Notes: generated by a model not told the origin, from the sequence alone. A stretch of DNA of 64,000 nt from Liquidambar formosana (GCA_039720395.1 CM077831.1:8420333-8484332), one strand, 5' to 3'. Positions 25,887 through 38,838 are shown, counted from the first letter of the stretch. Numbers and translations: made by a program.

Positions 25887-25899
25887 TGGTATCAGAGCC
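25887..25899 (+). other. Primer binding site of Copia-3
   Basis: TGGTATCAGAGCC, complementary to the initiator Met-tRNA 3' end, one base after the LTR. Confidence 0.92.
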
Positions 25900-28194
25900 A
25901 TGATTATGCATAATACAAAATACATATGGGCTGGTTATTATGGTGTAGTTGAATGATTCAAAAATCTGGAAAATTTTTCTGCATAATTGGTTTTCCTCCA
26001 TGGCTGAACCTAGGGTTTGGAACCCTAGGTCAATTCTCTTCTACTTCTCTTCTTATTGATGGTTAAGTGTAGCCATGGATGCAATAGGTTGCATAGGGTT
26101 TGAGTTTGGAGAAGAATAAGGAAACTAAGGTTTTATAAAACTGTTATGAATAGTTTTCATGGTAGCCATGAAAAACCGTCATCTTGTTTTGCATGCCGAA
26201 TTCAGAGTTCTTCTCCAAAATTTTCGAGCCATATATGGTTAGAAAGCTCTTCGAATAAGCTTTCCAACCCAACAAACGATGTGTCAATCCGAGTTCTGTA
26301 GTGAAAGTTATGAATTTTTTACTACAGGCTGTCTGGAAAGACAGTTTTGCTCGGGAATGATGCAATAGCCACAACTTTGAGTTATTGATGGAGATCAAAG
26401 GCATGGCAATGGTTGCCACCACTTGGGTTATGTTCTAGACATGGTAGGGAAAGGTTCCCAAGCATTTAGATGCATCATAATTGGATTAAGATGCTAGAAC
26501 AGAAGGAAGAAGGAGAAGAACACCATGGAGGCTGAATCTGGGTTTTAGAACCCTAAGGTTCTTGCAATTAATTCTAATTAAAGCTGCTGTATTTATGATG
26601 GAAGATCATTGTAGGATCATTATATATCATGTGTATATGATTTTATTTAAGTTTCAAAAAGGTTTTGATGGAAAAAGATTCAAAAAGTTTGAAAATTTTT
26701 CATGAACAGCATAGCAGATTTTCTCTGCAGAAAAGTCATCAATGGAGTTTTGATTAGAACTTGAGTTAGGGAACTCCAAATTGCATGAAACCAATTGCAT
26801 TAGTTTCCTAAGACATGTAGGATACTGGGAAAATTCGTTTGGTGGCCTAATTCATTCATCTTGCTGGGTTTTAAATCAATTTCTGACCATGGACAGTGTG
26901 CTGTCAAATTTTGGGCAGCCTACTGTTGTTTTAATTGTTTAGAACAATTGGTGATGATTTGATCATCCAAACCTCTTCTATTAGCTTAGTATTTCACGTA
27001 GGGACATGATACAAAAGCTGGTTTCAATGGAGGAGTCGAATTGATAAGGATTTTGAAGCTATAGTGACCTTCAAGGTTTGCAACAATGGCTCCAGCAATG
27101 GGTTTTGGAAACCCTGATTGTTCTTGATGATGGCAGCCACTTCCACTACTTCTCACATGTCCAGAGGCTTGTCCCACACCCCTAGGATGTTCTCCCATGA
27201 CTGGCCATGGCCTCCCACAGTCGTTGGTGGCCATGGCAGCCTAGCCAAGCTCAGGCAGCCCCCTGGTAGTGACGGCTGCATAGAGTTAAGGATGAAACCC
27301 TAATTTTGAGTTAATGATGAAACCCTAATTTCATTATGGCATTAATTAAAACCCTAATTGGAATATTAATTACCTTAATTAAGAGTTAATGATTGGTCAT
27401 TAAATGACCAATCATGGTTATTAATTGTTAGGGCAAAATTAATACCATTAATGATGTCTAGGGTTAGGGTTTTTGATAACCCTAATTAGTGTAATTGATT
27501 AAGGGTAATAAATACCCTATTTGGCATTAATTAAACCCTAATCCCTTTTATTAAATACCGTATGAACCTAGGGTTTTAATGATTGGACATTAAATGACCA
27601 ATCATAAGGCATTTAATGATTAGGGCTTGCATTTAGGGTTTAGGGTTTTAGGAAACCCTAATACACTAATTCATCATTTAATTGATTTTATTTAATTCCC
27701 ATGTTAATTATTTAATTAATATTGATTAATTTTATAATTTTTTAAATGGTTTAAAATACAATTGGGGATTAAATTAAAATCTGGAAATTCTTAATTAAAC
27801 GAAATTGTTTTGTTTAAATAAGGAAACCCTAATATTGGATATTAGAGTTATTTTAGGAAACTTTATATGTTTCTATTAATTTGATTAATTGAAACTAAAT
27901 GTCTTAAATGTTAAGACTTTATTTAATTCTGGATAGTTTGTTAAAACCTAATAAGATTAGGATGCATTAATAAGATTAATGTAAATCATTCAATAGAATT
28001 ACCATAATGCCCATATGTTTTAATGCTTATAGTTTTTCTTTACATTATGCAATGAGATTGTATGTATGTGTTTGGATGATGATTATGGACTATACCCCTT
28101 CAACCAATTGTGATTGGCCTGTCTTATGAACGGGTTGTAATAATTTTTCAAGAGTTGTAATTTTGTTATGGTGATGTAATTTATTATTTGGGGC
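25900..28194 (+). other. Copia-3 5' leader, first part
   Basis: Non-coding leader. It includes the stretch missing from Copia-4 (about 26110-26520; a 92-codon antisense ORF here is closed by a stop in Copia-2), the antisense small ORF (27234-26986), a 27-bp palindrome at 27389-27415 and telomere-like TTTAGGG units near 27630-27655. The leader resumes at 30896-30964 after S2; that piece holds the first 20 codons of the small leader ORF before O1 cuts it. Confidence 0.75.
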
Positions 28195-30895
28195 TGTGAA
28201 CCCCGGAAATTGGGCCCACGAGGGATTGACGAAAAGGTTGTGTGGGTTTTGAAAACACAAAGGAGTCGCCACCTCATTTTTTAAAGGAAACAAGGAAAAC
28301 CCTAAAAACAGTTTGTTTTAGGAAAACAATTTGAATGACTCCATAAAAAAAGGAAAGGCAAAAACCTAATCTTTTGGAAACCAAAGAAATCGGGGATTCG
28401 GAGGCTAAGTTATGACATGGGAAGGTTCTAGGCAAAGCCTATAGGCACCCATGTCACCCTTTCGGTCTCTCAGTTCATTTGGGCTAAATCAAGATCTTTT
28501 CCATACAAAAATCAGCAAGTATATCATCACAAGATAGCATGCATATCATATATTTCATTCATCCATCCATGTATAGTAAGCACACAAAAACAGAAAATAA
28601 AGAAAAAACAAAACAAAACAAAAAGAAGCCTAGGATGCTTGGATCCTAGAACGGACTTGAGCCTCACGAAGAGCGCCTACGTACCATGCAACGAAATACA
28701 TGGATCAAAGTCCACATAGTTTGATTAGAATTAGGGTTAAGACCTAATATAAACCTATGGTAAAAACCCTAGGTTTCCTTATTTGATCAAAAGAGAATTG
28801 ATAGAAAGTTTGATTTTAGAAAGAACTCCACTTTAATAAAAACCAGAATTTTGTTGGTTAAGGAAACCTCTAATTAAACCATAGGCTCATATTAAAAATT
28901 AACCCTAGATAGGGAGAAGAGAAAGGATAAGGAAGAGAGGTGAATTGGGGCACCTTCACACCCGCTTACCTGAGCGCAATAGCTCCAAGCATTAGCCATT
29001 TCAGACATGAGCAGCCCTATTTGCCATAGGACAAATACCACACCTATTTGCACCCTTACAAGTGCTCAAAACCATGCAAAAATACTAACATGCAAATCTG
29101 GACAGAATAGTATTATGGCCTAAAATTGTCTGCTAAATATGCTAACAGCAAAAACAGCAAATTTTCATAAACCCTAACATATTCCTAGAACCATACTATG
29201 CATAAAAACCCTAGAATATACTAACATGCATGCAAAAATATCATATTTACTCTATATGCAAGACATATACAGCAAACACAAAGAAAAACCAATAAAAAGT
29301 CTACTTTATCATGCTGCATGAAAATTAACATAAAACAATGACTCTAAAATCCTAAACTCACAAATATGCTTAAAAACATACAAAACATACTTTAATCATG
29401 CTAAAACCAAACTAAACAGAAATTAAATCATGCATATTAACTAACTAAAGCAATATAACATGATGAAAATCCTAACTCTAACATGCAATGACACTAATTC
29501 TAACACAAGGACAACAGGAGCACAAGAATCACACCTATGCATTAAGACCTATGAACTAACTCTAAAGCATGCAAAACTCATCATGAACATCATCAATATC
29601 ACATGTATTAACTACTAGAAACTTCAATTCATGGTAAAAATTACAAGCATTACATGCAATAGAGCTATCCTACATGATACCCTAGTTTAAGCTTGAACAG
29701 AAAAGAGGAATACCTTAGGAAGAGCCTTCCTTGCTGCTGTATGAACTCCCTCTTGCTCTTGTGGATGTCTTCAATCAATATTCTCAAAGGCTACAGCAAG
29801 AACTCCAGCTCTCCTTCAAGTCTCTCTCTCTTATTCTCTCTCAAACACTCCAGTTTTAATGCATCAAGTGGCTCCCCTTGTGCTGAAGCATAGTGGGGTA
29901 TTTATAGACTTCAATTAGGATTAACCAATGGCTGGGATTAAAACCCTAAAAATTAATCCAAGGGCTATTAGAGACCCCCTTGGGGCTTAAGTAACTCAGA
30001 AGTTACCAAAAAATAGAAGGAAACTCGTCCAAAAGAACCCTAAATACGTCAAAATAGGCAAGAGTTCGCTTCAGCAAGGAGTTAGAGTGAAAATAGGAAA
30101 GTGGTCTCGGGTGACCACCAGGGCCTGGGCGGCTAGCCACCTGGGCCCAGGCGGCTAGCCGCCCGGGGCTAGGTGGTCACCCGAGCCCACTCCGGATTTT
30201 TGCTTATTTTTGACTCCTACTGCTTCTAGAAGTGTTTCAGGGGCCAAATGAACTCCGATTTTGATGAAACAAAAGCCAAAACGATCGTGTTTCGATGAGG
30301 AATATGTTTTTGAACATTTTAGGGTGAAAACCACTAACCATGGGGGCATGGTTAGGTTTGAACAAGGTGGTTAACCACTATGTTCTACCTTTGCTAAGCA
30401 TAGGCATGCACATAGGGTCAAACCAAACACTTTCTATATCAAAATTGAACTTCATAAAACACTTTTGGGAGTAAAATGATGACTAATGAAAGTCAATTTG
30501 AAAAGATTTGGTTGGTAATTGTGAGTCAATTAGAGCTAACCCAAAGAAGGGTCAATTAACCAACTTGAACTACATCGAGCCATTTTAATCCCGAGCCATT
30601 GATTTATCAAATTGACACTAGAAATACCTCTTATGCATCCATATGAACTCTAATTGACAATTTGGAGATCATTTCAAGGTCAAATGAAAAGTTTGGGACT
30701 TAAAAGACGATTATGCCCCTCAAGTCACAAAAGCTCTTATTGTCCCTTAAGATCAACTCCAAATCGAACCAAAATTCATACCCATTGTCCTTGTGACCCT
30801 AGAAACCTAATGCAAGTGACTAGACTCAAAAACAAAACAAAAACATGCATGAAATGGTGAGCCCTAGTAAAGTGGTGCAAAAATGGGGTGTGACA
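28195..30895 (-). mobile_element. S2: solo Tat/Ogre-like LTR (2701 bp)
   Basis: TGTGAACCCC...GGGTGTGACA with the duplication GGGGC (28190-28194 and 30896-30900). The intact target is seen in Copia-1 near 576-590. It belongs to the same subfamily as the O1 LTR. TATA box at 29906-29899 (minus), 80-bp palindrome at 30106-30185, 200 bp upstream. No internal region, so a solo LTR. Confidence 0.92.
30106..30185. promoter_or_regulatory. GC-rich palindromic module in S2 (80 bp)
   Basis: Outer arms CTCGGGTGACCACC and GGTGGTCACCCGAG. One of the two inner units is a perfect GGCGGCTAGCCGCC; the other has CCACC in place of CCGCC. Same position relative to the TATA box as in S1 and G2. Confidence 0.8.
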
Positions 30896-30964
30896 GGGGC
30901 TTGCATGCCACCTTCCCTCTCTCTCTATCATTCTCTTATGTATCTCACATTCCCCTTATGTATC

Positions 30965-33746
30965 TGTGAACCCCGGAAATTGGGCCCACAAGGGATTGAA
31001 AGAAAATGGGTTGAAAAAGAAAAAGGAAAGGAGTCGCCACCTTATTTTTTAAAGGAAACAAGGAAAACCCTAAAAATCAGGTTGTTTTAGGAAAACAATT
31101 TGAATGACTCCATAAAAAAAGGAAAGGCAAAAACCAATCTTTTGAAAACCAAAGAAATCGGGGATTCGGAGGCTAAGTTATGACATGGGAAGGTTCTAGG
31201 CAAAGCCTATAGGCACCCATGTCACCCTTTCGGTATCTCAGTTCATTTGGGCTAAATTAAGATCTTTCCATACAAAAATCAGTAAGTATATCATCACAAG
31301 AATTGCATGCATATCATATATTTCATTCATCCATCCATGCATAATAAGCACATAAAAACAGAAAAAGAAAAAGAAGAAAAGAAAACAAAAATAAACCTAG
31401 GATGCTTGGATCCTAGAATGGACTTGAGCCTCACGAAGAGCGCCTACGTACCATGCAACGAAATACATGGATCAAAGTCCACGTAGTTCGATTAGAATTA
31501 GGGTTGAATCCTAATATAAACCTATGGTAAAAACCCTAGGTTTCCTTATTTGAATCAAAAGAGTTGAATATGATAGAAAGTTTGATTTTAGGAAAGAAAT
31601 CCACAAAATGGAAACTTTAATAAAAACCAGAATTTTATTTATGAAGGAAACCTTTGATTAAACCATAGGATCATATTAAAAATTAACCCTAGATAGGGAG
31701 AAGAGAAGGGATAAGGAAGAAAGGTGAATTGGGGCACCTTCACACCCACTTACCTGAGCGCAATTAGCTCCAAGCATTAGCTATTTCAGACCTGAGCAGC
31801 CCTATTTGCCATAGGACAAATACCACACCTATTTGCACCCTTACAAGTGCTCAAAACCATGCGAAAACACTAACATGCAAATCTGGACAGAATAGTATTG
31901 TGGCCTAAAATCATCCACTAAGCATGCCAATAGCAAAAACAGCGAACAATAATAAGTCCTAACATATTCCTAGAACCATATCATGCATAAAAACCCTAAA
32001 ACATACTAACATGCATGCAAAACTATCATGTTTACTCCATATGAAAAACATATACAGCAAACACGAAGAAAAACCAATAAAAAAGTCTACTTTATCATGC
32101 TATATGAAAACAAACACGAAACAATGACTCTAAAACCCTAAACTCACAAATATGCTTAAAAACATACAAAACATACTTTAATCATGCTAAAACCAAACTA
32201 AACAGAAATTAAATCATGCATATTAACTAACTAAAGCAATATAACATGATGAAAATCCTAACTCTAACATGCAATGACACTAATCCTAGCACAAGGACAA
32301 ACAGGAGCACAAGAATCATAACTATGCATTAAAAACCTAAAGGACAGCCCTAAAGCATGCTAAATAGTAGATAAAAAATAGATATTCCATGTATATTAAC
32401 TAGCTAGAGTGTTAATACATGATAAAAAGGCTACCTTTAACATGCAATAAGCCTAACCCATATGAAAACCTAGTTTAAGCTTGAATAGAGAAGGAGAATA
32501 CCTTAGGAAGGGCCTTCCTTGTGTTTGTAATTGTTCGTGGCTCCTCAGGTCTTTAGAGTGAATCAAACCAACACGAATCCTCCTCTTTATCAAAGTGGTA
32601 TCACAGCAAAGAGATCAAAACTCACTCAACTTTGAAAAGAAATAGAAAACAAAAGGAGAACAAGAGAAAAGAAAAGTGATTTTCGTCACTTTGCAGCAGC
32701 AGCAACTTCAATCGCGTTTTTGGGTATGAAAACGTTGGATTTGGACAAAGCTTGTGAAATACAAAGTTGTAGAGAATTGAATTATCTTTCTAACAAGACC
32801 AATTTCATCAAATTCTGACTTCGGATGAAAACGTTATGATTAAAATACGACTGCTGGTTTTCAGAAAATCTGCTGCTGAATTATGACGAATTTCACTCCC
32901 TCCAAACCCTCTTCTCCTCCCCCTTGTTTAAAGACATTAAGAGAGTATTTATAGCTGAAATCTGGAGTTTCCCTTTCCTTCCTGGACTAGGTTTCTTTGG
33001 AGAATAATCAAAAGGTATTTTATAATGATAAAAGACTTCTAATCTGAATAGGAAAAGGAAATTGTCTTTTATAAAAATTGGGAGACTGACCGCTAACACG
33101 CATGCACATGTATCGTATGTGCGTACACACACTCATCACATACGTACACGTGTTAGTGTCATGATAAAAATGGCTAATTTAATAAAATAATTTTCTTTTC
33201 ATTTTAACCAAAAATCTCATGCTGTGATTCGCACTAATTCTTCAAGGATAATCCGTAAATAACCACACTAAACTCATCATCAGGCCATATCAAAATTGAA
33301 CTTCATGAAACACTTTTGAGGGTAAAATGATGACTAATGAAAGTCAATTTGAAAAGATTTGGTTGGTAATTGTGAGTCAATTAGAGCTAACCCAAGGAAG
33401 GGTCAATTAACCAACTTGAACTACATCGAGCCATTTTAATCCCGAGCCATTGACTTACCAAATTGAACCTAGAAATACCTCTTATGCATCCATATGAACT
33501 CCAATTGACAATTTGGAGATCATTTCAAGGTCAAATGAAAAGTTTGGGACTTAAAAGACGATTATGCCCCTCAAGTCACAAAAGCTCTTATTATCCCTCA
33601 AGATCAACTCCAATTTGAACCAAAATTCATATCCATTGTCCTTGTGACTCTAGAAAACTAATGCAAGTGACTAGACTCAAAAAGAAAACAAAAACATGCA
33701 TGGAATGATGAGCCCTAGTAAGGTGGTGCAAAAATGGGGTGTGACA
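30965..33746 (-). repeat. O1 3' LTR (2782 bp), chimeric promoter
   Basis: Both ends match S2, but about 32521-33290 is unrelated to the S2 core (about 29733-30435). The replacement brings its own TATAAATA (32953-32946), a dyad module with arms CTAACACG (33093-33100) and CGTGTTAG (33149-33156), an inner pair CGTATGTG (33114-33121) and CACATACG (33137-33144), and a G-box CACGTG at 33147-33152. It also holds TGGTATCACAGC near 32597, one base off a Met-tRNA primer-site match, hinting that the piece came from another retroelement. Confidence 0.85.
32946..32953 (-). promoter_or_regulatory. TATA box in the exchanged core of O1 LTR
   Basis: TATAAATA on the minus strand, in the same orientation as in sister LTRs although the surrounding 770 bp differ. 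Confidence 0.65.
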
Positions 33747-33755
33747 GAAGCCCCT

Positions 33756-33788
33756 CATTGGCGAACAAGTTACACTTGTGAACCAATG
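33756..33788. other. Conserved hairpin beside O1 3' LTR
   Basis: Outer stem CATTGG / CCAATG and inner stem ACAAGT / ACTTGT. The G2 counterpart (39635-39667) has GCAAGT / ACTTGC, a paired change that keeps the stem. It lies just upstream of the 3' LTR in element sense. Confidence 0.7.
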
Positions 33789-33879
33789 ATAAAGAACAAC
33801 CCATTTTTGGCCAAAAAGCCCGGAGAAATCACACACTGATACCAACAATGATGGGAGGTTGAAAACCTGAGACTGAAGT

Positions 33880-35840
33880 AAGGAAGTGTACTCAAGTCAT
33901 GAGTATACTTAAACCACTAGGGGTTGGTGATTGTCAAGAGAAGCATATTCAAGCCACTACGAATGAACATACTTTTGAAACGGAGAAATATATTCTAGTC
34001 ACGGATATATTTAACCAAGTGATGAGAATGAGATCTGAAAAGTACGTTCAAGTGACGAACGTACCTTGGAAATGGAGAAGTATATTCAGGTCACGAATAT
34101 ATTTAACCAAGTGAGTGACAAAAAATCTGAGAAGTATACTCAAGTGATGAGTATACTATTGAAATGGAGAAATATATTCAGGTCGCGAATATATTTAACC
34201 AAGTAATCTGAGAATGAAATCTGAGAAGTATACTCAAGTGGTGAGCATACCATTGAAATGGAGAAATATATCCAAGCGATGGATATATTTAACCAAGTAA
34301 TCTGAGAATGAAATCTGAGAAGTATACTCAAGTGGTGAGCATACCATTGAAATGGAGAAATATATCCAAGCGATGGATATATTTAACCAAGTAGGATAAA
34401 GAATAATCTGAGAAGTATACTCAAGTGATGAGTGTACTTTTGAAATGGAGAGATATATTCAGGTCACGAATATATTCAACTAAGTGAGTGACAACATATC
34501 TGAGAAGTATACTCAAGTGATGAGTATACCATTGAAATGGAGAAATATATTCAGGTCGCGAATATATTTAACCAAGTAATCTGAGAATGAAATCTGAGAA
34601 GTATACTCAAGTGGTGAGCATACCATTGAAATGGAGAAATATATCCAAGCGATGGATATATTTAACCAAGTAATCTGAGAATGAAATCTGAGAAGTATAC
34701 TCAAGTGGTGAGCATACCATTGAAATGGAGAAATATATCCAAGCGATGGATATATTTAACCAAGTAGGATAAGAATAATCTGAGAAGTGTACTCAAGTGA
34801 TAAGGATACTTAATGATTGAGAAAGACTGAGAAGTACGTTCAAGTGATGAACATACTTTTGAAATGAAGAAATGTATCCAAGTGATGGATATATTCAACC
34901 AAGTAAGCTGAGAAGTACACTCAAGTGATGAGCATACCATTGAAATGGAGAAATATATCCAAACGACGGATATATTTAACCAAGTAAGATAAGAATAATC
35001 TGAGAAGTGTACTCAAGTGATGAGTACACCATTGAAATGGAGAAATATATTCTAGTCACGAATATACTTAACCAAGTAAGTGACAAGTACGTTTGAGTGA
35101 TAAACATACCATTGAAATAGAGAAATATATCCAAGCGATGGATATACTTAAGCAAGTAAGATAGAGAATAATCTGAGAAGTGTACTCAAGTGATGAGTAC
35201 ACCATTGAAATGGAGAAATATATTCTAGTCATGAATATATTTAACCAAGTAAGTGACAAATAATCTGAGAAGTATGTTCAAGTGATGAACATACCATTGA
35301 AATGGAGAAATATACCCAAGCGATGGATATACTTAACCAAGTAAGTGGCAAAATATCTGAGAAGTATACTCAAGTGATGAGTATACCATTGAAATGGAAA
35401 AATATACCCAAGTGATGGATATACTTAACCAAGTAAGTGACAAATGATCTGAGAAGTATGTTCAAGTGATGAGTATACCATTGAAATGGAAAAATATACC
35501 CAAGTGATGGATATACTTAACCAAGTAAGTGACAAATGATCTGAGAAGTATGTTCAAGTGATGAACATACCATTGAAATGGAGAAATATATTCAAGTGAT
35601 GAATATATTTAACCAAGTAAGTGATAATGAGGATCTGAAACTAGGAAGCATATTCAATGGGTGAACATGCTTTTGAAATGGAAGAATATATTCAAGTGAT
35701 GAATATATTCAACGAAGTATGATAGAGAATGAGAATTTGAAGCTGAGAAGCATATTCAAAGAGTGAATACACTTTTGAAATGGAAGAATATATTCAAGTG
35801 ATGAGTATATTCAACCAAGTGGGATGGAAAATCAAGATTT
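33880..35840. repeat. Tandem hairpin array in O1 3' UTR (unit about 93-97 bp)
   Basis: About twenty imperfect units, each with two short dyads. The first is of the form GTATACTC-loop-GAGTATAC, the second AATATATTC-loop-GAATATATT. Spacers resemble CATTGAAATGGAG and TAACCAAGTAA. A higher-order repeat of 373 bp is seen (34140-34331 against 34513-34704). Stems vary in sequence while staying paired. Tat-lineage 3' UTRs are known to be hypervariable and to spawn tandem repeats. Short antisense ORFs inside are by-products of the repeat. Confidence 0.9.
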
Positions 35841-36135
35841 GAAATGAGGATATATGATCAATTTATCAAGATAGAACAAGCATGGTGCAAGATGAAAGTG
35901 ACTTAACACATTGTCACTTGAGTTGGCATGACACAGGGGAAATATATTCAACCCTTTTGAACATAAAATCAATTCAAGGAATTGATTTCAAGATGGAATT
36001 TGATTGATTTTAAGCTCAAAAAGTGTTGAATATCTCATTTGGAAGGAGGTTTGATCACGCGTCAAGGCGAGACAAAGCGAGAAGCAAAACCAAAACAAAG
36101 TGGCTTGGGTGACCACCAGGCCTCGGGAGGCTAGC
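35841..36135. other. O1 3' UTR end with half palindromic module
   Basis: No coding signal. The last 32 bases (36104-36135, starting CTTGGGTGACCACC and ending GGCTAGC) are the left half of the GC-rich palindrome, cut at its first inner centre by the G2 insertion. By position it matches the module before the antisense gene in G2. Confidence 0.65.
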
Positions 36136-37619
36136 TGTGGACCCCAAAAAAGCGCGTTAAGGGCCCACGGGGCGGTTTTAGGTTTGAAAAAGGAAAAGGA
36201 GTCGCCACCTTATTTTTTAAAGGAAATAAGGAAAACCCTAAAAAAACAGTTTTGTTTTAGGAAAACAAAAGATTGACTCCATATTTAAAAATGGAAAGGC
36301 AAATGATCTTTTGGAAACCAGAGAAATCGGGGATTCGGAGGCTAAGTTACGATATGGGAAGGTTCTAGGCAAAGCCTATAGGCACCCATATCGCCCTAAA
36401 CGGTCTCTTAATTTAATTGGGCTAAATCAAAGTCTTAATCACACACAAATCAACAGTTATCATCACAAGACAGCATGCATATCATTCATCCATTCATCCA
36501 TATAATCAAGTAAATAAAAAAAAAACAGAAAAAAGAAAGAGGGGGAAGAAGAAAACCTAGGATACTTAGTATCCTAGGGCGGACTTGAACATCACGAAGA
36601 GCGCCTACGTACCATGTATGGAAATACATGGATCAAAGTCCACGTAGTTCGAAAAGGAATAGGGTTATAACCTAATCAAGGCCTATGGTAAACCCTAAGT
36701 TTCCTTTCAAGTAAAACATGGTAAGTTTCCAAAATAAATGATTCTCAAAAGATTTTTGGTAAAATATGGAATTTTGATAAAAGATGGAAACTTTGATTTA
36801 AAAGGTATTTTTTTATTGAAAGGATACTATAGGAATCACCATATTCCCCTATTAGGAAACAACCCTAGGGGGGGAGAAAGGGAAAGTTTCAAAGAAAGGA
36901 AAGAAGGGTGAATTGGGGCACCCTCATACCCTACTTACCTTAAGCAAAAGCAACCTGTCAAAGTAACCACCCTATTGCATAGGGTAATTACCTTATTTGT
37001 AAGATTTCATCTCACAATAGCCAAAATAACCACCCCACATTGGTGGGGTAGTTGCACCTGTTGTACCTGTCAAAGCACCTGCAATTTCCATGCAAACATA
37101 CCAAAAATGCCAACCAAACAAGCTAGATTCCGAATCAAGCCATTATCATGCCCAAACATGGGCTAACACATGCTCAAAATATCATATCAAGGACAAATAA
37201 CAGATCTGGACAGAATTGAAATAAGGCTTAAAATCAACCACAAGTCATGCAACAACATGAATCATAAGCTAACTGAAGCCCTAATTCAACCCTACATGCA
37301 ATGACATGCAAAAAACCCTAAAATCAACTACTATGAATGCAGAAAAATGTCATAGCTATCAAATATGCAGCACATATATGTCAACTATGAAGAAAACACA
37401 AGAAAAAACCCTAAGCTATCATGCTATATGCAACTTTCCTAATACAAGGATGAATGAAACCCTAGAATCACAATTGTGCTCAAAATCACATAAAATAACT
37501 CTAAATCATGCAAAGCCCATCATAGACATCATGCTAATCATGCATATTAATCAATAGAAGCATCCACACATGAGAAAAATACAAGCTTGCACATGAAACA
37601 TAGCTATTCTAAACATAAA

Positions 37620-38285
37620 CTCCATTCCAGCACTAAGGAAACCCTAGAATCCCAAACATGCAGCAAATCACATGGAACATCATCCTAGCATACTAAACAG
37701 CCCATAAATATTATCCTAATCATGCATACATTCCAATGGAAGCAACAAAACACAATAAAAACATAAGCTCTAATATGCCAAAGAGTTATTTCATGCAGAA
37801 AACCATTTTAAGCACCTAAGAAACCCTAAAGTCCCAAACATGCAGTAAATCACATGGAATAACATCCTAGCATACTAAACAGCCCACAAATATGATCCTA
37901 AACATGCATGGGAGCAACAAGACATGATAAAAACACAAACTCTAATATACCAAAGAGTTATTTCATGCAGAAAACCATTTTAAGCACCTAAGAAACCCTA
38001 AAGTCCCAAACATGCAGTAAATCACATGGAATAACATCCTAGCATACTAAACAGCCCACAAATATGATCCTAAACATGCATGGGAGAAACAAGACATGAT
38101 AAAAACACAAACTCTAATATACCAAAGAGTTATTTCATGCAGAAAACCATTTTAAGCACCTAAGAAACCCTAAAGTCCCAAACATGCAGTAAATCACATG
38201 GAATAACATCCTAGCATACTAAACAGCCCACAAATATGATCCTAAACATGCATGGAAGCAACAAGACATGATAAAAACACAAGCT
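37620..38285. repeat. 172-bp tandem repeat inside G2 LTR
   Basis: Three nearly identical units start at 37793, 37965 and 38137 (phrase ATGCAGAAAACCATTTTAAG), preceded by one diverged unit from about 37620. It lies downstream of the TATA box in transcript sense. S1 has only diverged traces of about 180 bp, so this expansion is recent. Confidence 0.9.
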
Positions 38286-38643
38286 TTGATATGCAATCAT
38301 CCTATTCTATGCAAAAACCCTAACTTTAAAAGAGAGAAGAGGAGGAAGGGGGGAATACCTATGGTGAAGTATCCTTTTGCTGCTGTAGGGAGTCCTCCTT
38401 CTCTTGTGTACTGCTGGGAGTTCCTTCCTTCAAGCCTTCAAGCAATGCTCCAGCCCTCCTCCAAGCTTACTCTCACACTCTCTCACTCAAAGTATAGGTT
38501 AAACTACCCTAAGGATGGCTGCCATAGCCTCCAAGTCTCACACATGCCTCACACTTCAGAATTTTCTCTCCCAGTGGCCTCCAAGTGCCTCCAAGTGCCT
38601 CCCTTCAGAAATTGCCTCCCCTCATTGCTGAAGTATAAGGGGG

Positions 38644-38651
38644 TATTTATA
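38644..38651 (-). promoter_or_regulatory. TATA box of G2 LTR
   Basis: TATAAATA on the minus strand, directing transcription of the last LTR segment towards lower coordinates; the 5' copy outside would drive gag-pol. Confidence 0.75.
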
Positions 38652-38838
38652 GGGATTGAGGGAAAACCCTCAATGGTTGGGATTAAAACCCTAGGGATTG
38701 ATCCAAGGGCTCTTAGAGGTTCCCTTGGGGCTCAAGTAGGTCAAATAGGGCTGAAATTAGGGTTAAATGGCGGCTAAAGGCGAGCAAATCCGAGAAAATA
38801 GGGAAGGAGCCGCGTCAAAGCTCAAAAAAGGAAAGTGG

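Larger units (their letters stand above)
24234..30964 (+). mobile_element. Copia-3: 5' part of a Ty1/copia element
   Basis: Full 5' LTR, primer site and most of the leader on the + strand. It carries S2 (28195-30895) and is broken by O1 at 30965. Coding region and 3' LTR must lie beyond the window, on the far side of O1 and G2. The left flank in G1 pol is TTGCC. Confidence 0.9.
30965..36135 (-). mobile_element. O1: 3' end of a Tat/Ogre-like element, interrupted by G2
   Basis: A minus-strand element whose 3' LTR (30965-33746) and adjoining 3' untranslated region (33747-36135) are visible. It is inserted in the Copia-3 leader (left flank GTATC) and broken at 36136 by G2. The rest lies beyond G2, outside the window. 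Polarity follows the LTR TATA box and the block next to the LTR shared with G2. Confidence 0.8.

Noticed and set aside
26144..26422. 92-codon antisense ORF in the Copia-3 leader
   Set aside because: The matching stretch in Copia-2 has a stop and Copia-4 lacks the region.
34140..35259. 63-79-codon minus-strand ORFs in the O1 array
   Set aside because: They repeat with the tandem unit and are explained by unit length; no start context or domain.
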